NCBI GenBank assembly: GCA_902627935.1
Contig: CACOLA010000005.1
Coordinates: 1-59,791 of the forward strand
Length of the DNA: 59,791 bases
Origin: an uncultured Pelagibacteraceae bacterium
GTDB taxonomy: Bacteria > Pseudomonadota > Alphaproteobacteria > Pelagibacterales > Pelagibacteraceae
Direction of reading: 5' to 3'
Positions 8,726-16,870 of the stretch are shown here, piece by piece. The position numbers and the translations under genes were made by a program. Numbering within the stretch: the first letter of the stretch is position 1; each line of letters begins with the position of its first letter. The notes beneath the pieces were generated by a model that was not told the DNA's origin, ran no database searches, and saw only the letters and a program-made list of their open reading frames with translations.

Positions 8726-10323
8726 TAACTTTTAAGTATCATATCAGCACCTTTTTCTGCAATCATTATTGTAGGTGCATTAGTATTACCTGAAGTTATA
8801 TTTGGCATTATTGAAGCATCAATTACTCTAAGGTTATTTATACCCTTTACTTTAAGTGTTTCATCTACGACTGCCATATCATCTTGCCCCATTTTACATG
8901 TACCAACAGGGTGAAAAATAGTTTGCGTATAATTAGAGCCAGATTTAACAAGTTCTTCATCATCGTTAATATCAATACCAGGTCTATATTCTTCTGGTTT
9001 ATATTTTTTAAATGTTTCAGATTCCATCACAATTTTTCTTGTAAGTTTTAAACCTTTTGCAGCAACCATACGATCATGTTCAGTTGAAAGATAATTAAGT
9101 TTAACTTTTGCATAAATTCTAGAATCTTTATCTACAACGTTCACATGACCTCTACTTGTTGGTCTTATGTTAGATACTGTAGGAGTAAATGCGTGAAAGT
9201 CGTGATTTTTTGTTGCTCCTAAAGTATCCATACTCATTGGTTGAACATGCCACTGTAAATCAGGTAATTCTAATGATGGATCGCTTTTAGCAAACATACA
9301 CATTTGACTTGCACCCATTGTCATTGGTCCACTTCTATTAAAAACATATTCAAGTCCAATCATTAGTTTCCCAAATAAACTATTAATTTTTTTGTTCAAA
9401 GATTTAAGACCATGTACTTTATATATAGGTCTAAACATAAGGTGATCTTGTAGGTTTTCTCCAACTCCCTTCAAGTCATGCACCATATCTATTCCTAAAT
9501 CTTTTAATTTTTTTGAATTACCAATTCCGGAAGTTTGTAAAATTTGTGGTGAACCAATAGATCCTGAAGAAAGAATTATTTCTTTATCAGCTGAAACCTT
9601 TCTGAGCTCATTTTCTTGCCAATATTCAACATTTTTAGCAGTTTTATTTACAAAATTAATTTTTTTAACATGTGCATTTGTAATAATTTTTAGATTATTT
9701 CGATTTTTAATTGGGTTTAAGTAACCGACAGCAGTACTACATCGAAAACCATCTTTTTCCGTAACCTGAAAATATCCACAACCATGATTGTTTCCAGTAT
9801 TAAAGTCTTTAGTTTTTGGAATACCAAATTCCTCTGCTGCATTTTGAAATTCATTTAGGAGTGGTAATTGAATCCTTTGATCGGATACTGATAAAGGTCC
9901 ACCAACACCATGATAATTATCTTTTCCACGCTCTTGGTTTTCTGCTTTTATAAAATAAGGAAGTACATCGTCCCAACCCCAACCAGTGTTACCTAATTGA
10001 CGCCAAACATCATAATCTTTACTTTGACCTCTAATATATAGTAAACCATTTATAGCAGAGCTTCCTCCTAAAGTTTTTCCTCTAGGATAACGAATTGAGC
10101 GGTTGTTCATTGTCTCATCGGGTTCAGTTTTGTAACACCAATCAACCGATGGATTATGCATTGTTTTAAAATATCCAACTGGAATATGTATCCATGGATA
10201 ATTATCTTTTCCACCAGCCTCAATTAATAAAACTTTGTTTTTTGGATTTTCGGAAAGTCTATTTGCAAGAACACATCCAGCAGATCCAGCACCAATAATT
10301 ACAAAATCAAAATTTTCCATCAC
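8725..10323 (-). CDS. GMC-family FAD alcohol/choline dehydrogenase
   Basis: The 532-residue protein is a full-length glucose-methanol-choline oxidoreductase: FAD-binding GAGSAG (residues 11-16), GMC signature 1 around RGKTLGGSSAING, signature 2 around GSIGSPQILQTSGIG, catalytic H471 (HPVGTCKMG) and N515 (GNTNAP), spaced 44 residues apart as in choline oxidase. It resembles BetA-like alcohol dehydrogenases but has no betaine-aldehyde dehydrogenase neighbour, so choline is not assured. It is the first gene of the minus-strand operon, divergent from the TRAP transporter across 130 bases. Two tandem ATGs (10323 and 10320) are possible starts. Confidence 0.9.
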   Translation of the reverse strand: MMENFDFVIIGAGSAGCVLANRLSENPKNKVLLIEAGGKDNYPWIHIPVGYFKTMHNPSVDWCYKTEPDETMNNRSIRYPRGKTLGGSSAINGLLYIRGQSKDYDVWRQLGNTGWGWDDVLPYFIKAENQERGKDNYHGVGGPLSVSDQRIQLPLLNEFQNAAEEFGIPKTKDFNTGNNHGCGYFQVTEKDGFRCSTAVGYLNPIKNRNNLKIITNAHVKKINFVNKTAKNVEYWQENELRKVSADKEIILSSGSIGSPQILQTSGIGNSKKLKDLGIDMVHDLKGVGENLQDHLMFRPIYKVHGLKSLNKKINSLFGKLMIGLEYVFNRSGPMTMGASQMCMFAKSDPSLELPDLQWHVQPMSMDTLGATKNHDFHAFTPTVSNIRPTSRGHVNVVDKDSRIYAKVKLNYLSTEHDRMVAAKGLKLTRKIVMESETFKKYKPEEYRPGIDINDDEELVKSGSNYTQTIFHPVGTCKMGQDDMAVVDETLKVKGINNLRVIDASIMPNITSGNTNAPTIMIAEKGADMILKS

Positions 10324-10422
10324 AAGTTGAATAAGTTTTTTATATATCTTTATTAATCTTCTTTACACTCATATTAATCAATTGTCACTTGTGTGAGGTT
10401 TGTTTTTCTGATTGTATACAGC

Positions 10423-10436
10423 AGTTAAATTTAACT
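10423..10436. promoter_or_regulatory. Perfect 14-bp palindrome in dctP 5' region
   Basis: The intergenic region between the GMC dehydrogenase and dctP (10324-10453) contains the perfect palindrome AGTTAAATTTAACT just upstream of a strong Shine-Dalgarno, AGAAGG (10441-10446), which sits 7 bases before the dctP ATG. A TATACA at 10415-10420 could be a -10 element. The palindrome would overlap the transcription start, where a repressor operator is commonly found. I see no matching regulator gene nearby, and AT-rich palindromes can arise by chance. Confidence 0.35.
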
Positions 10437-10453
10437 AACGAGAAGGAAAAATA

Positions 10454-11548
10454 ATGAAAAAAATCATTTCAATGTTATTTGCATCTGTTTTGGTACTTGG
10501 TTTCATATCAAATGCTAATGCTGCAAAAACACTAAAATGTCAGACAGTTCTTAACACTAAGGCTGATGAGGTCAAAATGTTAAAAGACTTTACTGACACA
10601 GTAACAACTTTAACAAGTGGTTCATTAAAGTTTGAAATTTTACCTGCTGGTGCGGTTGTTGGAGTTAAAGAAACTCTAGATGCTGTAGATAAGGGTTTAA
10701 TTGATTGCGGATTTGCTTGGACACATTATTGGTCAGGTGATCATCCAGCCGCTATGTTATTCGGTTCTCCGGTAGCTGGTGGTGGAGTTGGTATCGACAA
10801 TATCGCGTTCTTATCATGGTTCCAATATGGTGGTGGTAAAGAATTGTATGACCAACTATGGAAAGAAATGGGAAGAGATATAAAAGGATTTATGATTCAA
10901 CCAGTTGGTCCAGAAGCTCTAGGTTGGTTTCCAAAACCAATTAAAGATATGGCTGACTTTAGAAAATATAAGTTCAGAACTCCTCCAGGAATTCCAGGAC
11001 AAACTTATAAAGATATCGGTATAGCATCTGTTGCGATGGGAGGTGGAGATATTCTACCAGCTCTTGAAGCAGGAACTATTGATGCTGCTGAATGGTGTTG
11101 TCCAAAACCAGATTTAACATTTGGTTTCCAAAAAGTATTAAAGCACTACTACTTACAAGGTTTACACCAAGTAGTCGTAAATGCTGATTTTTACATAACT
11201 GGAAAAACTTATAATGCTATGACTGATCATGAGAAGAAGTCTCTTGAAGTTGCTGCTAATGCTTCATTAGCTAAATCTTTAAGTTACAGAATCTATGAAA
11301 ACGGTAAAGCTTTAAGAGAGTTAACTACTAAACATGGAGTAATTTTAGAAGATACACCTTCAGATTACTTCACAGAATATATGGCTGCTGCAAAAGCTTC
11401 TTTAAACAAGAATGCTGCAGAGAATAAATTTTTCAACGAAGTTTACACTTCAATGAAAAACTTTGCTGATATAGCTGTTCCATTCTGGAGTGGTGCTCAA
11501 ATGTCTAATGCGAAGCTAGGAATGGCTCACGCAGCAACATTAAAGTAA
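10454..11548 (+). CDS. dctP: TRAP transporter substrate-binding protein (DctP/TakP type)
   Basis: The 364-residue protein has a signal peptide cleaved after ANA at about residue 23. The TRAP-binding fold is shown by the conserved arginine R175 in KFRTPPG, which typically pairs with a substrate carboxylate, and by LEAGTIDAAEW (204-214). The subfamily is that of 2-oxo-acid binding proteins (TakP-like, COG4663) rather than the C4-dicarboxylate DctP, judging from PPGIPGQTYKDIG and AAEWCCP. Codon use is visibly less AT-biased than in neighbours, consistent with high expression of a periplasmic binding protein. The ligand (keto acid or other monocarboxylate) is inferred. A strong ribosome-binding site precedes it. 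Confidence 0.92.
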   Translation: MKKIISMLFASVLVLGFISNANAAKTLKCQTVLNTKADEVKMLKDFTDTVTTLTSGSLKFEILPAGAVVGVKETLDAVDKGLIDCGFAWTHYWSGDHPAAMLFGSPVAGGGVGIDNIAFLSWFQYGGGKELYDQLWKEMGRDIKGFMIQPVGPEALGWFPKPIKDMADFRKYKFRTPPGIPGQTYKDIGIASVAMGGGDILPALEAGTIDAAEWCCPKPDLTFGFQKVLKHYYLQGLHQVVVNADFYITGKTYNAMTDHEKKSLEVAANASLAKSLSYRIYENGKALRELTTKHGVILEDTPSDYFTEYMAAAKASLNKNAAENKFFNEVYTSMKNFADIAVPFWSGAQMSNAKLGMAHAATLK

Positions 11549-11570
11549 TCAGTAATTATTCTTGATTTAA

Positions 11571-11605
11571 CTAGAGCGGACTTTTACAGTCCGCTTTAGT
11601 TTTTT
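11571..11605 (+). terminator. Rho-independent-type terminator/attenuator between dctP and dctQ
   Basis: The two arms 11571-11581 and 11589-11599 form an 11-bp stem with one G-U pair, including the perfect GC-rich core AGCGGAC/GTCCGCT, around a 7-base loop. Six T residues follow (11600-11605). It lies inside the TRAP operon, 22 bases after the dctP stop and 13 bases before dctQ, so it probably lowers expression of the membrane subunits relative to the binding protein and may protect the dctP mRNA 3' end. Confidence 0.88.
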
Positions 11606-11618
11606 ATACATAAATTTT

Positions 11619-12233
11619 ATGGCAGAAGAACCAGATAAACTAGATATATCAGATGAAATGATTGCCGAAAGGCGAGGCGGTTTAGGAAAAATGCCTGACG
11701 ATATGCCATTGTGGATGTCTAAATCTATTACAGGTATTGATAAATTCAGTAAATGGATCGGTAATATAGTTTGTTGGATATTGATGCCATTAATTTTTGC
11801 AATGACTTATGAAGTTCTTGCAAGAAAATTATTTTTAGCACCAACGATTTGGGCTTATGACATAAGTCGTTTTTTATATGGAGCACTTTTTATGTTAGGT
11901 GCTGGTTATGCTCTTTCTAGAGGAGTTCATATAAGAGCAGATTTTTTATACAGAAATTTTAAAACTAAAAATCAAGGTTTAATAGATTTTTGGTTATACT
12001 TATTATTTTATTTTCCAGGTTTAATTGTTTTTCTTTATATGACAGTTGGATATGTGGGAGAATCAATTCAGAGAGGTGAAAGAGGTATGGATACCACATG
12101 GATGCCTTACATGTGGCCAATTAAAACTTGCTTACTAATTGGTATAATATTTTTACTAATTCAAGGAGTTTCTGAGTTACTTAAAAGTTATTGGGCAGCA
12201 AAAAAAGGTGAGTGGCCTGGAGAAATTAAATGA
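11619..12233 (+). CDS. dctQ: TRAP transporter small permease subunit (DctQ)
   Basis: The 204-residue protein has a soluble N-terminal stretch of about 45 residues, then four membrane helices, with the DctQ-type sequence YEVLARKLFLAPTIWAYDI and RGVHIRADF. It forms the membrane complex with DctM that uses the sodium gradient for uptake. The start follows the terminator hairpin by 13 bases with no good Shine-Dalgarno sequence. It overlaps dctM by 4 bases (ATGA). Confidence 0.9.
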   Translation: MAEEPDKLDISDEMIAERRGGLGKMPDDMPLWMSKSITGIDKFSKWIGNIVCWILMPLIFAMTYEVLARKLFLAPTIWAYDISRFLYGALFMLGAGYALSRGVHIRADFLYRNFKTKNQGLIDFWLYLLFYFPGLIVFLYMTVGYVGESIQRGERGMDTTWMPYMWPIKTCLLIGIIFLLIQGVSELLKSYWAAKKGEWPGEIK

Positions 12234-13564
12234 TAGCTGAGTTTATAGACCCAGCCATCCTAGGTTTTATTCTGGTTGGAGTAATGCTATTTGCAATATT
12301 TGTAGGTTTCCCGATTTCATTTACATTAATTTTCTTAGGTTTCGTATTTGGTTACTTAGGATTTGGAAAACTAGTTTTTTATTTAATGACGCTCCAGTTT
12401 TCTATGGTAATGACAGAGCAGACACTTGCTGCCGTTCCACTCTTTGTCTTTATGGGAATTATGATGGAACAAGCTGGATTAATGGAAAGATTATTTTCTG
12501 CGTTCCAAATGATGCTGGCAAAAGTTAAAGGATCTTTGTATTACGCAGTTTTATTTGTTTCTGTAATATTTGCTGCTGCAACAGGAATTGTTGGCGCTTC
12601 AGTAACAATTCTTGGAATTATGGCTGCAAAATCTATGAATAGATCTGGTTATGATGTTAGACTTGCAGCTGGAACAATCACAGCTGGAGGAACTTTAGGA
12701 ATATTAATTCCACCAAGTATTATGTTAGTTGTTATGGGACCTATAATGGAAATTCCAGTAATAGATTTATTTGCTGCTGCAATCATACCAGGAATTCTAC
12801 TTGCAAGTTTATACGCTGGCTACACAACAATCAGATGTATGATTAATCCAAAATTAGGCCCTGTGATACCTGAGGATATGAGAGCTGCGAGCATGAAGGA
12901 TGTGTGGATTGAATTTTTCTTAGGTTTAGTTCCACCAGCAGCTTTAGTATTTGCAGCATTAGGAAGTATTTTATTTGGTTTTGCAACCCCAACTGAAGCT
13001 GCAGGATGTGGGGCCATGGGTGCTTTACTCCTTTCATTAGCATATAAAAAATTAACTATTCCAAAATTACAAGAAGCATTAGTTAAAACATTAGAGATAA
13101 CTGCACTGATAATGGTTTTAGTTGCTGCTTCAAATTTTTTTGGTGCTGTTTTTGCTAGATTAGGCACACCCACTTTATTAACTGAATTTTTATTAGGTCT
13201 TGAAATGAATAAATATCTTATTCTAGCAATGGTTATGGTAATGATATTTTTATTGGGATGGCCTCTAGAATGGGTACCTATAGTAATGATTATCGTTCCG
13301 ATTATATTACCATTGATTGAAGCATTAGGATTTAATTTAACTTGGTTTGCTATCTTAGTGGCCGTAAATTTGCAAACCGCCTGGCTTTCACCTCCAGTCG
13401 CTTTATCTGCGTATTTTTTAAAAGGAGTAGTACCAGAATGGGATTTAAAAGATATTTACTATGGAATGATGCAGTTTATGGTCTTACAGATTTTTGGGTT
13501 AATTTTAATAATTATTTTTCCGAAAATCGCTTTATGGTTACCAACTCTCTTATATGGACAGTAG
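12230..13564 (+). CDS. dctM: TRAP transporter large permease subunit (DctM)
   Basis: The 444-residue, highly hydrophobic protein has the DctM layout of about 12 helices, with the re-entrant glycine/proline-rich segments around ATGIVGASV and GILIPPSIML in the first half and TPTEAAGCGA and SPPVALSAYFLKG in the second. It is the substrate-translocating subunit of the TRAP transporter. Its start overlaps the dctQ stop. NCS1 and SDR genes follow on the same strand after 25 bases and may belong to the same transcript. Confidence 0.93.
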   Translation: MIAEFIDPAILGFILVGVMLFAIFVGFPISFTLIFLGFVFGYLGFGKLVFYLMTLQFSMVMTEQTLAAVPLFVFMGIMMEQAGLMERLFSAFQMMLAKVKGSLYYAVLFVSVIFAAATGIVGASVTILGIMAAKSMNRSGYDVRLAAGTITAGGTLGILIPPSIMLVVMGPIMEIPVIDLFAAAIIPGILLASLYAGYTTIRCMINPKLGPVIPEDMRAASMKDVWIEFFLGLVPPAALVFAALGSILFGFATPTEAAGCGAMGALLLSLAYKKLTIPKLQEALVKTLEITALIMVLVAASNFFGAVFARLGTPTLLTEFLLGLEMNKYLILAMVMVMIFLLGWPLEWVPIVMIIVPIILPLIEALGFNLTWFAILVAVNLQTAWLSPPVALSAYFLKGVVPEWDLKDIYYGMMQFMVLQIFGLILIIIFPKIALWLPTLLYGQ

Positions 13565-13589
13565 AAAGTTAAAGATTTATATTGTCTGA

Positions 13590-15047
13590 GTGAGTCCTCA
13601 AAATTTAAAAAAAAGTCTTACTAACTGGGATTTAGTTTCAGTGAATCCAATTGATAAAAATTGGGATTGGAAAACCTTATTTTGCTTTTGGGGAGTAAAT
13701 ATACAAAGTGTTATAGGTTTTTCGTTAATTACTTCTCTTTATGTAATTTATGATCTTAATTCTTTTGTTGTATTTTTTGGTACAATACTTGGAGCATTAT
13801 TAGTTTTTATTTTTTCAAATTTAATAGGAAAACTATCTCAAAAAAATGGATTACCATTTGTTGTTTTACTTAGATCATCATTTGGAGTTACAGGTGCAAA
13901 ATACTTAGGATTGATTAGATTCTTTGTTGGTGTTTTTTTATTTGGAATTCAAACATATTTTTTATCAAAAGCATTTAGTTATTTAATAAGAATAGCAATT
14001 TTTTCAACAGAACCCACAATCCTTGATAAAGAAATATTTTTAATATTCTTTCTGGGAATGAATTTAATTGATTGGACCTCAATTATTATTGCAATAATTT
14101 TGCAGGGGTTTTTATTTAGTGCTGGAATGAATATGAATAAAAGAATTATTATTTTTTCGGCTATTGCTGTTTATTTTGGGATGTTATTCTTTTTTTTATC
14201 AGTTTTGCTTAGTGATGTTAAATTTACTTCCCAAGCTTTTTTAAATATTTTAAATACTCAAAATTTTCTTGATAAAAAGAATTTTGGGCCAATAATAACT
14301 GTCACTAGCACAGTGTTTGCTTATTTCTCAGTTGTAATTTTGAGTTTCGGTGATTTTACTAGGTATGTTAAAGATGAAAGTCAGCTTAAAAAAGGAAACT
14401 TAAGCTTAGTTCTAAATTTATTAATCTTTTCTTTCTTTGCGTTGTTTATTGTTTCTGGCATGGATGCTTTTTTGAAACAAGACCCAGAAAATTTAAACAG
14501 AATATTAACAAATCCAACAGATATTATTGGAAAATTAGATAATTTATTTCTGGTTGTATTAGCTCTAATTTTTATAATTATCGCCTCTGCCTCGACAAAT
14601 TTAATAGTTAATTTTATTCCTTCTCAATACACTTTGGTAAATTTTTTACCTTTCTCTTTATCAATAAGAAGTGCAGGTGTAATAATTTCAATTCTAGGTT
14701 TTATAATCGGAATATTTTGGTTAACTTTTTTAAGCCAAGTTGGGGCCTTATCTTTCATTGATACTTTTGGAGCTTTTTTTGGACCACTTTTTGGAATTAT
14801 GATTTTTGACTTTTATTTTATTCAAAAAAGTAAAATAAATAACAAAGATATATATTCTTTAGAGAATAACGGAATTTATTATTATAGCGGAGGGTGGCAT
14901 ATAAAAGCAGTTTATTCTGTAATTATAGGTTTTATTTTTTCTGCTTCAACAATTTGGAATACTAATTTAATGTTTCTGCAATCATTTTCATGGATTATCG
15001 GGGCTTTTATAGCTGGTTTTACTTATTATTTATTAGCCAAAGAATAA
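13590..15047 (+). CDS. NCS1-family transporter (purine/cytosine permease-like)
   Basis: The 485-residue protein has about 12 membrane helices. The N-terminal block with SLTNWDLVSVNP and the first helix FCFWGVNIQSVIGFSL match the NCS1 (Mhp1/CodB/PucI) family, as do LPFVVLLRSSFGVTGAK and the central SFGDFTRYVKD, where the substrate and sodium sites lie in relatives. Predicted role: sodium- or proton-driven uptake of a nucleobase, hydantoin or related N-heterocycle. It starts with GTG 25 bases after dctM and runs 4 bases short of the next SDR gene. The substrate is unknown. Confidence 0.85.
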   Translation: MSPQNLKKSLTNWDLVSVNPIDKNWDWKTLFCFWGVNIQSVIGFSLITSLYVIYDLNSFVVFFGTILGALLVFIFSNLIGKLSQKNGLPFVVLLRSSFGVTGAKYLGLIRFFVGVFLFGIQTYFLSKAFSYLIRIAIFSTEPTILDKEIFLIFFLGMNLIDWTSIIIAIILQGFLFSAGMNMNKRIIIFSAIAVYFGMLFFFLSVLLSDVKFTSQAFLNILNTQNFLDKKNFGPIITVTSTVFAYFSVVILSFGDFTRYVKDESQLKKGNLSLVLNLLIFSFFALFIVSGMDAFLKQDPENLNRILTNPTDIIGKLDNLFLVVLALIFIIIASASTNLIVNFIPSQYTLVNFLPFSLSIRSAGVIISILGFIIGIFWLTFLSQVGALSFIDTFGAFFGPLFGIMIFDFYFIQKSKINNKDIYSLENNGIYYYSGGWHIKAVYSVIIGFIFSASTIWNTNLMFLQSFSWIIGAFIAGFTYYLLAKE

Positions 15048-15051
15048 AACA

Positions 15052-15804
15052 ATGGAAAAAATTAATTATGATTTTAAAAACAGGACTGCAATTGTAACTG
15101 GCGGTGCCCAGGGATTTGGTTTTGATATAGCCAAGCGTTTTTTAAAATCTGATGCAGAAGTGATAATATGGGATAATGACCCCGAGGCTATTGCGATAGC
15201 TATTAAAGATTTAAATAGTCCTAATTTAAGTTCCCATGTTGTAGATGTGTCTAATTATGAGGAAGTTGATAAGACTGTTAAGGAAATTACAAAAAATTCA
15301 AATATTGACATTCTAATAAATAATGCAGGAATAACCGGTCCAACAGCTACATTATGGGAGTACAATATAGAAATGTGGAAAAAAGTTGTTGAAATTAATT
15401 TAATGGGAACTTTTAATTGTTGTAGGTCGATAGTGCCAAATATGATTAAGAACAATTATGGAAGAATCGTTAATGTAGCTTCTGTAGCTGGGAAAGATGG
15501 AAATGCTAATGCCAGTGCATACAGTGTAGGAAAAGCGGGTGCGATAGGTTTAACTAAATCGTTAGGTAAAGAGCTTGCAGATAAGAATATAGCTGTAAAT
15601 GCAGTTACTCCAGCAGGAGCAAAAACTAGAATTTTAGATCAAATGACCAAAGAGCATGTTAAAAGAATGCTATCAATGGTGCCTAGAGGAAGATTTTTGG
15701 AGGTAGAAGAGTTCACCTCATTAATTTGTTGGCTTTCATCTGAGGAAAACACTTTCTCAACAGCAGCTGTCTTTGATATAAGTGGTGGTCGTTCAACCTA
15801 TTAA
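15052..15804 (+). CDS. Short-chain dehydrogenase/reductase (FabG-like SDR)
   Basis: The 250-residue protein is a classical SDR: TGGAQGFG (16-23), acidic D41 at the end of strand 2 suggesting NAD(H) preference, NNAGITGP (90-97), and catalytic S144, Y157 and K161 (YSVGK). The usual C-terminal DGG is replaced by DISGGRS. It is 4 bases behind the NCS1 gene, suggesting it acts on something imported by that transporter or by the TRAP system. The actual substrate cannot be assigned. Confidence 0.88.
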   Translation: MEKINYDFKNRTAIVTGGAQGFGFDIAKRFLKSDAEVIIWDNDPEAIAIAIKDLNSPNLSSHVVDVSNYEEVDKTVKEITKNSNIDILINNAGITGPTATLWEYNIEMWKKVVEINLMGTFNCCRSIVPNMIKNNYGRIVNVASVAGKDGNANASAYSVGKAGAIGLTKSLGKELADKNIAVNAVTPAGAKTRILDQMTKEHVKRMLSMVPRGRFLEVEEFTSLICWLSSEENTFSTAAVFDISGGRSTY

Positions 15805-15938
15805 CTTCTTGGTTTTTGTTCAACTATTTTGATATTATTAATTTTAGCTCTGCTAAACTTGATATCTTTAGACATAACTGGTGCAAAAATCATTATAGAC
15901 CAGTAAATAAGTAGTATAAAAGCAGATATTGTCTTCAT
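15801..15938 (-). CDS. Hypothetical 45-residue exported or membrane peptide
   Basis: The reverse strand encodes MKTISAFILLIYWSIMIFAP followed by a basic tail ending in QKPRS. This reads as a signal peptide or single membrane helix followed by about 23 polar residues. It begins with ATG at 15938 and its TAA overlaps the stop end of the SDR by 4 bases, a compact arrangement like that of real genes here. I do not recognise it. It could still be chance, because the region is AT-rich. Confidence 0.45.
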   Translation of the reverse strand: MKTISAFILLIYWSIMIFAPVMSKDIKFSRAKINNIKIVEQKPRS

Positions 15939-16021
15939 ATTATTTATATAGAACTGAATATTGAATTTTGAATGTTTAAATTTTGTCTAAATAATGTATT
16001 AAGAATTTTTTTTTAATTTTT

Positions 16022-16672
16022 ATGAAAATATTATTAAATATTTTAATTATCACGATTTTGTCTATTAATTTAATTTCAGCAGATGAATTACAAGTCTTTG
16101 ATTTTAGTGAAACAGAGCTCGAAGAACTTCAAGTTAAAAAAGTAAGAGGAGCTGACAATAAAACTCTTTATACCGTTGGAACAAATGACAACGGAAATTA
16201 TTTGAAATCGGTTGCTGATAATGCTGCCTCTGGACTTGGAAAAGAGATCAAGATAAATTTAGATAAGACCCCATTCATAAATATAACGTGGAAAATCGAA
16301 AAAGATCTTTCAGGTATCAAGGAAAATACTAAAAAAGGGCATGATTATGCTGCAAGAGTTTTTGTTATTAAAAAAACTGGAGCTACACCACTATCAAATA
16401 GAGCCATTAATTATGTTTTCTCAAGTAATAATGATGTTGGGACTAATTTTCCGAGCCCGTACACAAAAAAATCGATAGATAATGTTTTAGCCAGCACAAA
16501 AAATAATTTAAATGAGTGGGTAACAGTTAAAGCTAATGTTAAGGAGGATTTTAAAAGGTTACACGATCTAGATGTCAACGAGCTTGATGGACTTGCTATT
16601 ATGTCTGATACTGACAATTCTAGAATGAAATCTATAGCTTATTTTCAAAATATATATTTCTCATCTCAATAA
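16022..16672 (+). CDS. DUF3047-like exported protein
   Basis: The 216-residue protein has a signal peptide (cleavage around residue 20, after ISA), then a beta-rich domain with FINITWKIEKDL, DYAARVFVIKKTG, AINYVFSSN and the C-terminal LDGLAIMSDTDNS, which is the DUF3047 pattern. It is predicted to be periplasmic; the function of the family is not known to me. It stands alone on the plus strand, preceded by a 217-base intergenic stretch that also carries a small minus-strand ORF. Confidence 0.8.
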   Translation: MKILLNILIITILSINLISADELQVFDFSETELEELQVKKVRGADNKTLYTVGTNDNGNYLKSVADNAASGLGKEIKINLDKTPFINITWKIEKDLSGIKENTKKGHDYAARVFVIKKTGATPLSNRAINYVFSSNNDVGTNFPSPYTKKSIDNVLASTKNNLNEWVTVKANVKEDFKRLHDLDVNELDGLAIMSDTDNSRMKSIAYFQNIYFSSQ

Positions 16673-16813
16673 TTAAAATTTGAGATATTTTTTCAAATAA
16701 ATATTAAATAAAGATAGAATAACAGCTACAACTACATCTTCTAAAGGACTAGCTTGAGGATATCCAAAGTTCCACGCAGTAACCATCACCAACCAAATTA
16801 CAAAAATATTCAT
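16673..16813 (-). CDS. Hypothetical 46-residue membrane protein
   Basis: The reverse strand encodes 46 residues starting MNIFVIWLVMVTAWNFGYPQ, followed by ASPLEDVVVAVILSLFNIYL and a lysine-rich tail. Two hydrophobic helices are separated by a conserved-looking polar turn (GYPQASPLED). It starts with ATG at 16813 and its stop abuts that of the DUF3047 gene without overlap. The clean two-helix layout makes a real small membrane protein plausible; function unknown. Confidence 0.5.
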   Translation of the reverse strand: MNIFVIWLVMVTAWNFGYPQASPLEDVVVAVILSLFNIYLKKYLKF

Positions 16814-16858
16814 TAAATACTTATACCTTAGTTTCTATTAAATAGTTTACTTTTTTGA

Positions 16859-16864
16859 TATAAT
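16859..16864 (+). promoter_or_regulatory. Putative -10 element, ybgC (leaderless start likely)
   Basis: A perfect TATAAT lies 6 bases upstream of the ybgC ATG (16871). With normal -10 to start-site spacing, transcription would begin at or next to the A of the ATG, giving a leaderless mRNA. No convincing -35 is seen at the expected distance. Confidence 0.5.
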
Positions 16865-16870
16865 TTTATT

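Noticed and set aside
13342..13572. 76-residue ORF overlapping the end of dctM
   Set aside because: Out-of-frame shadow of the conserved DctM C-terminus; no independent start signal.
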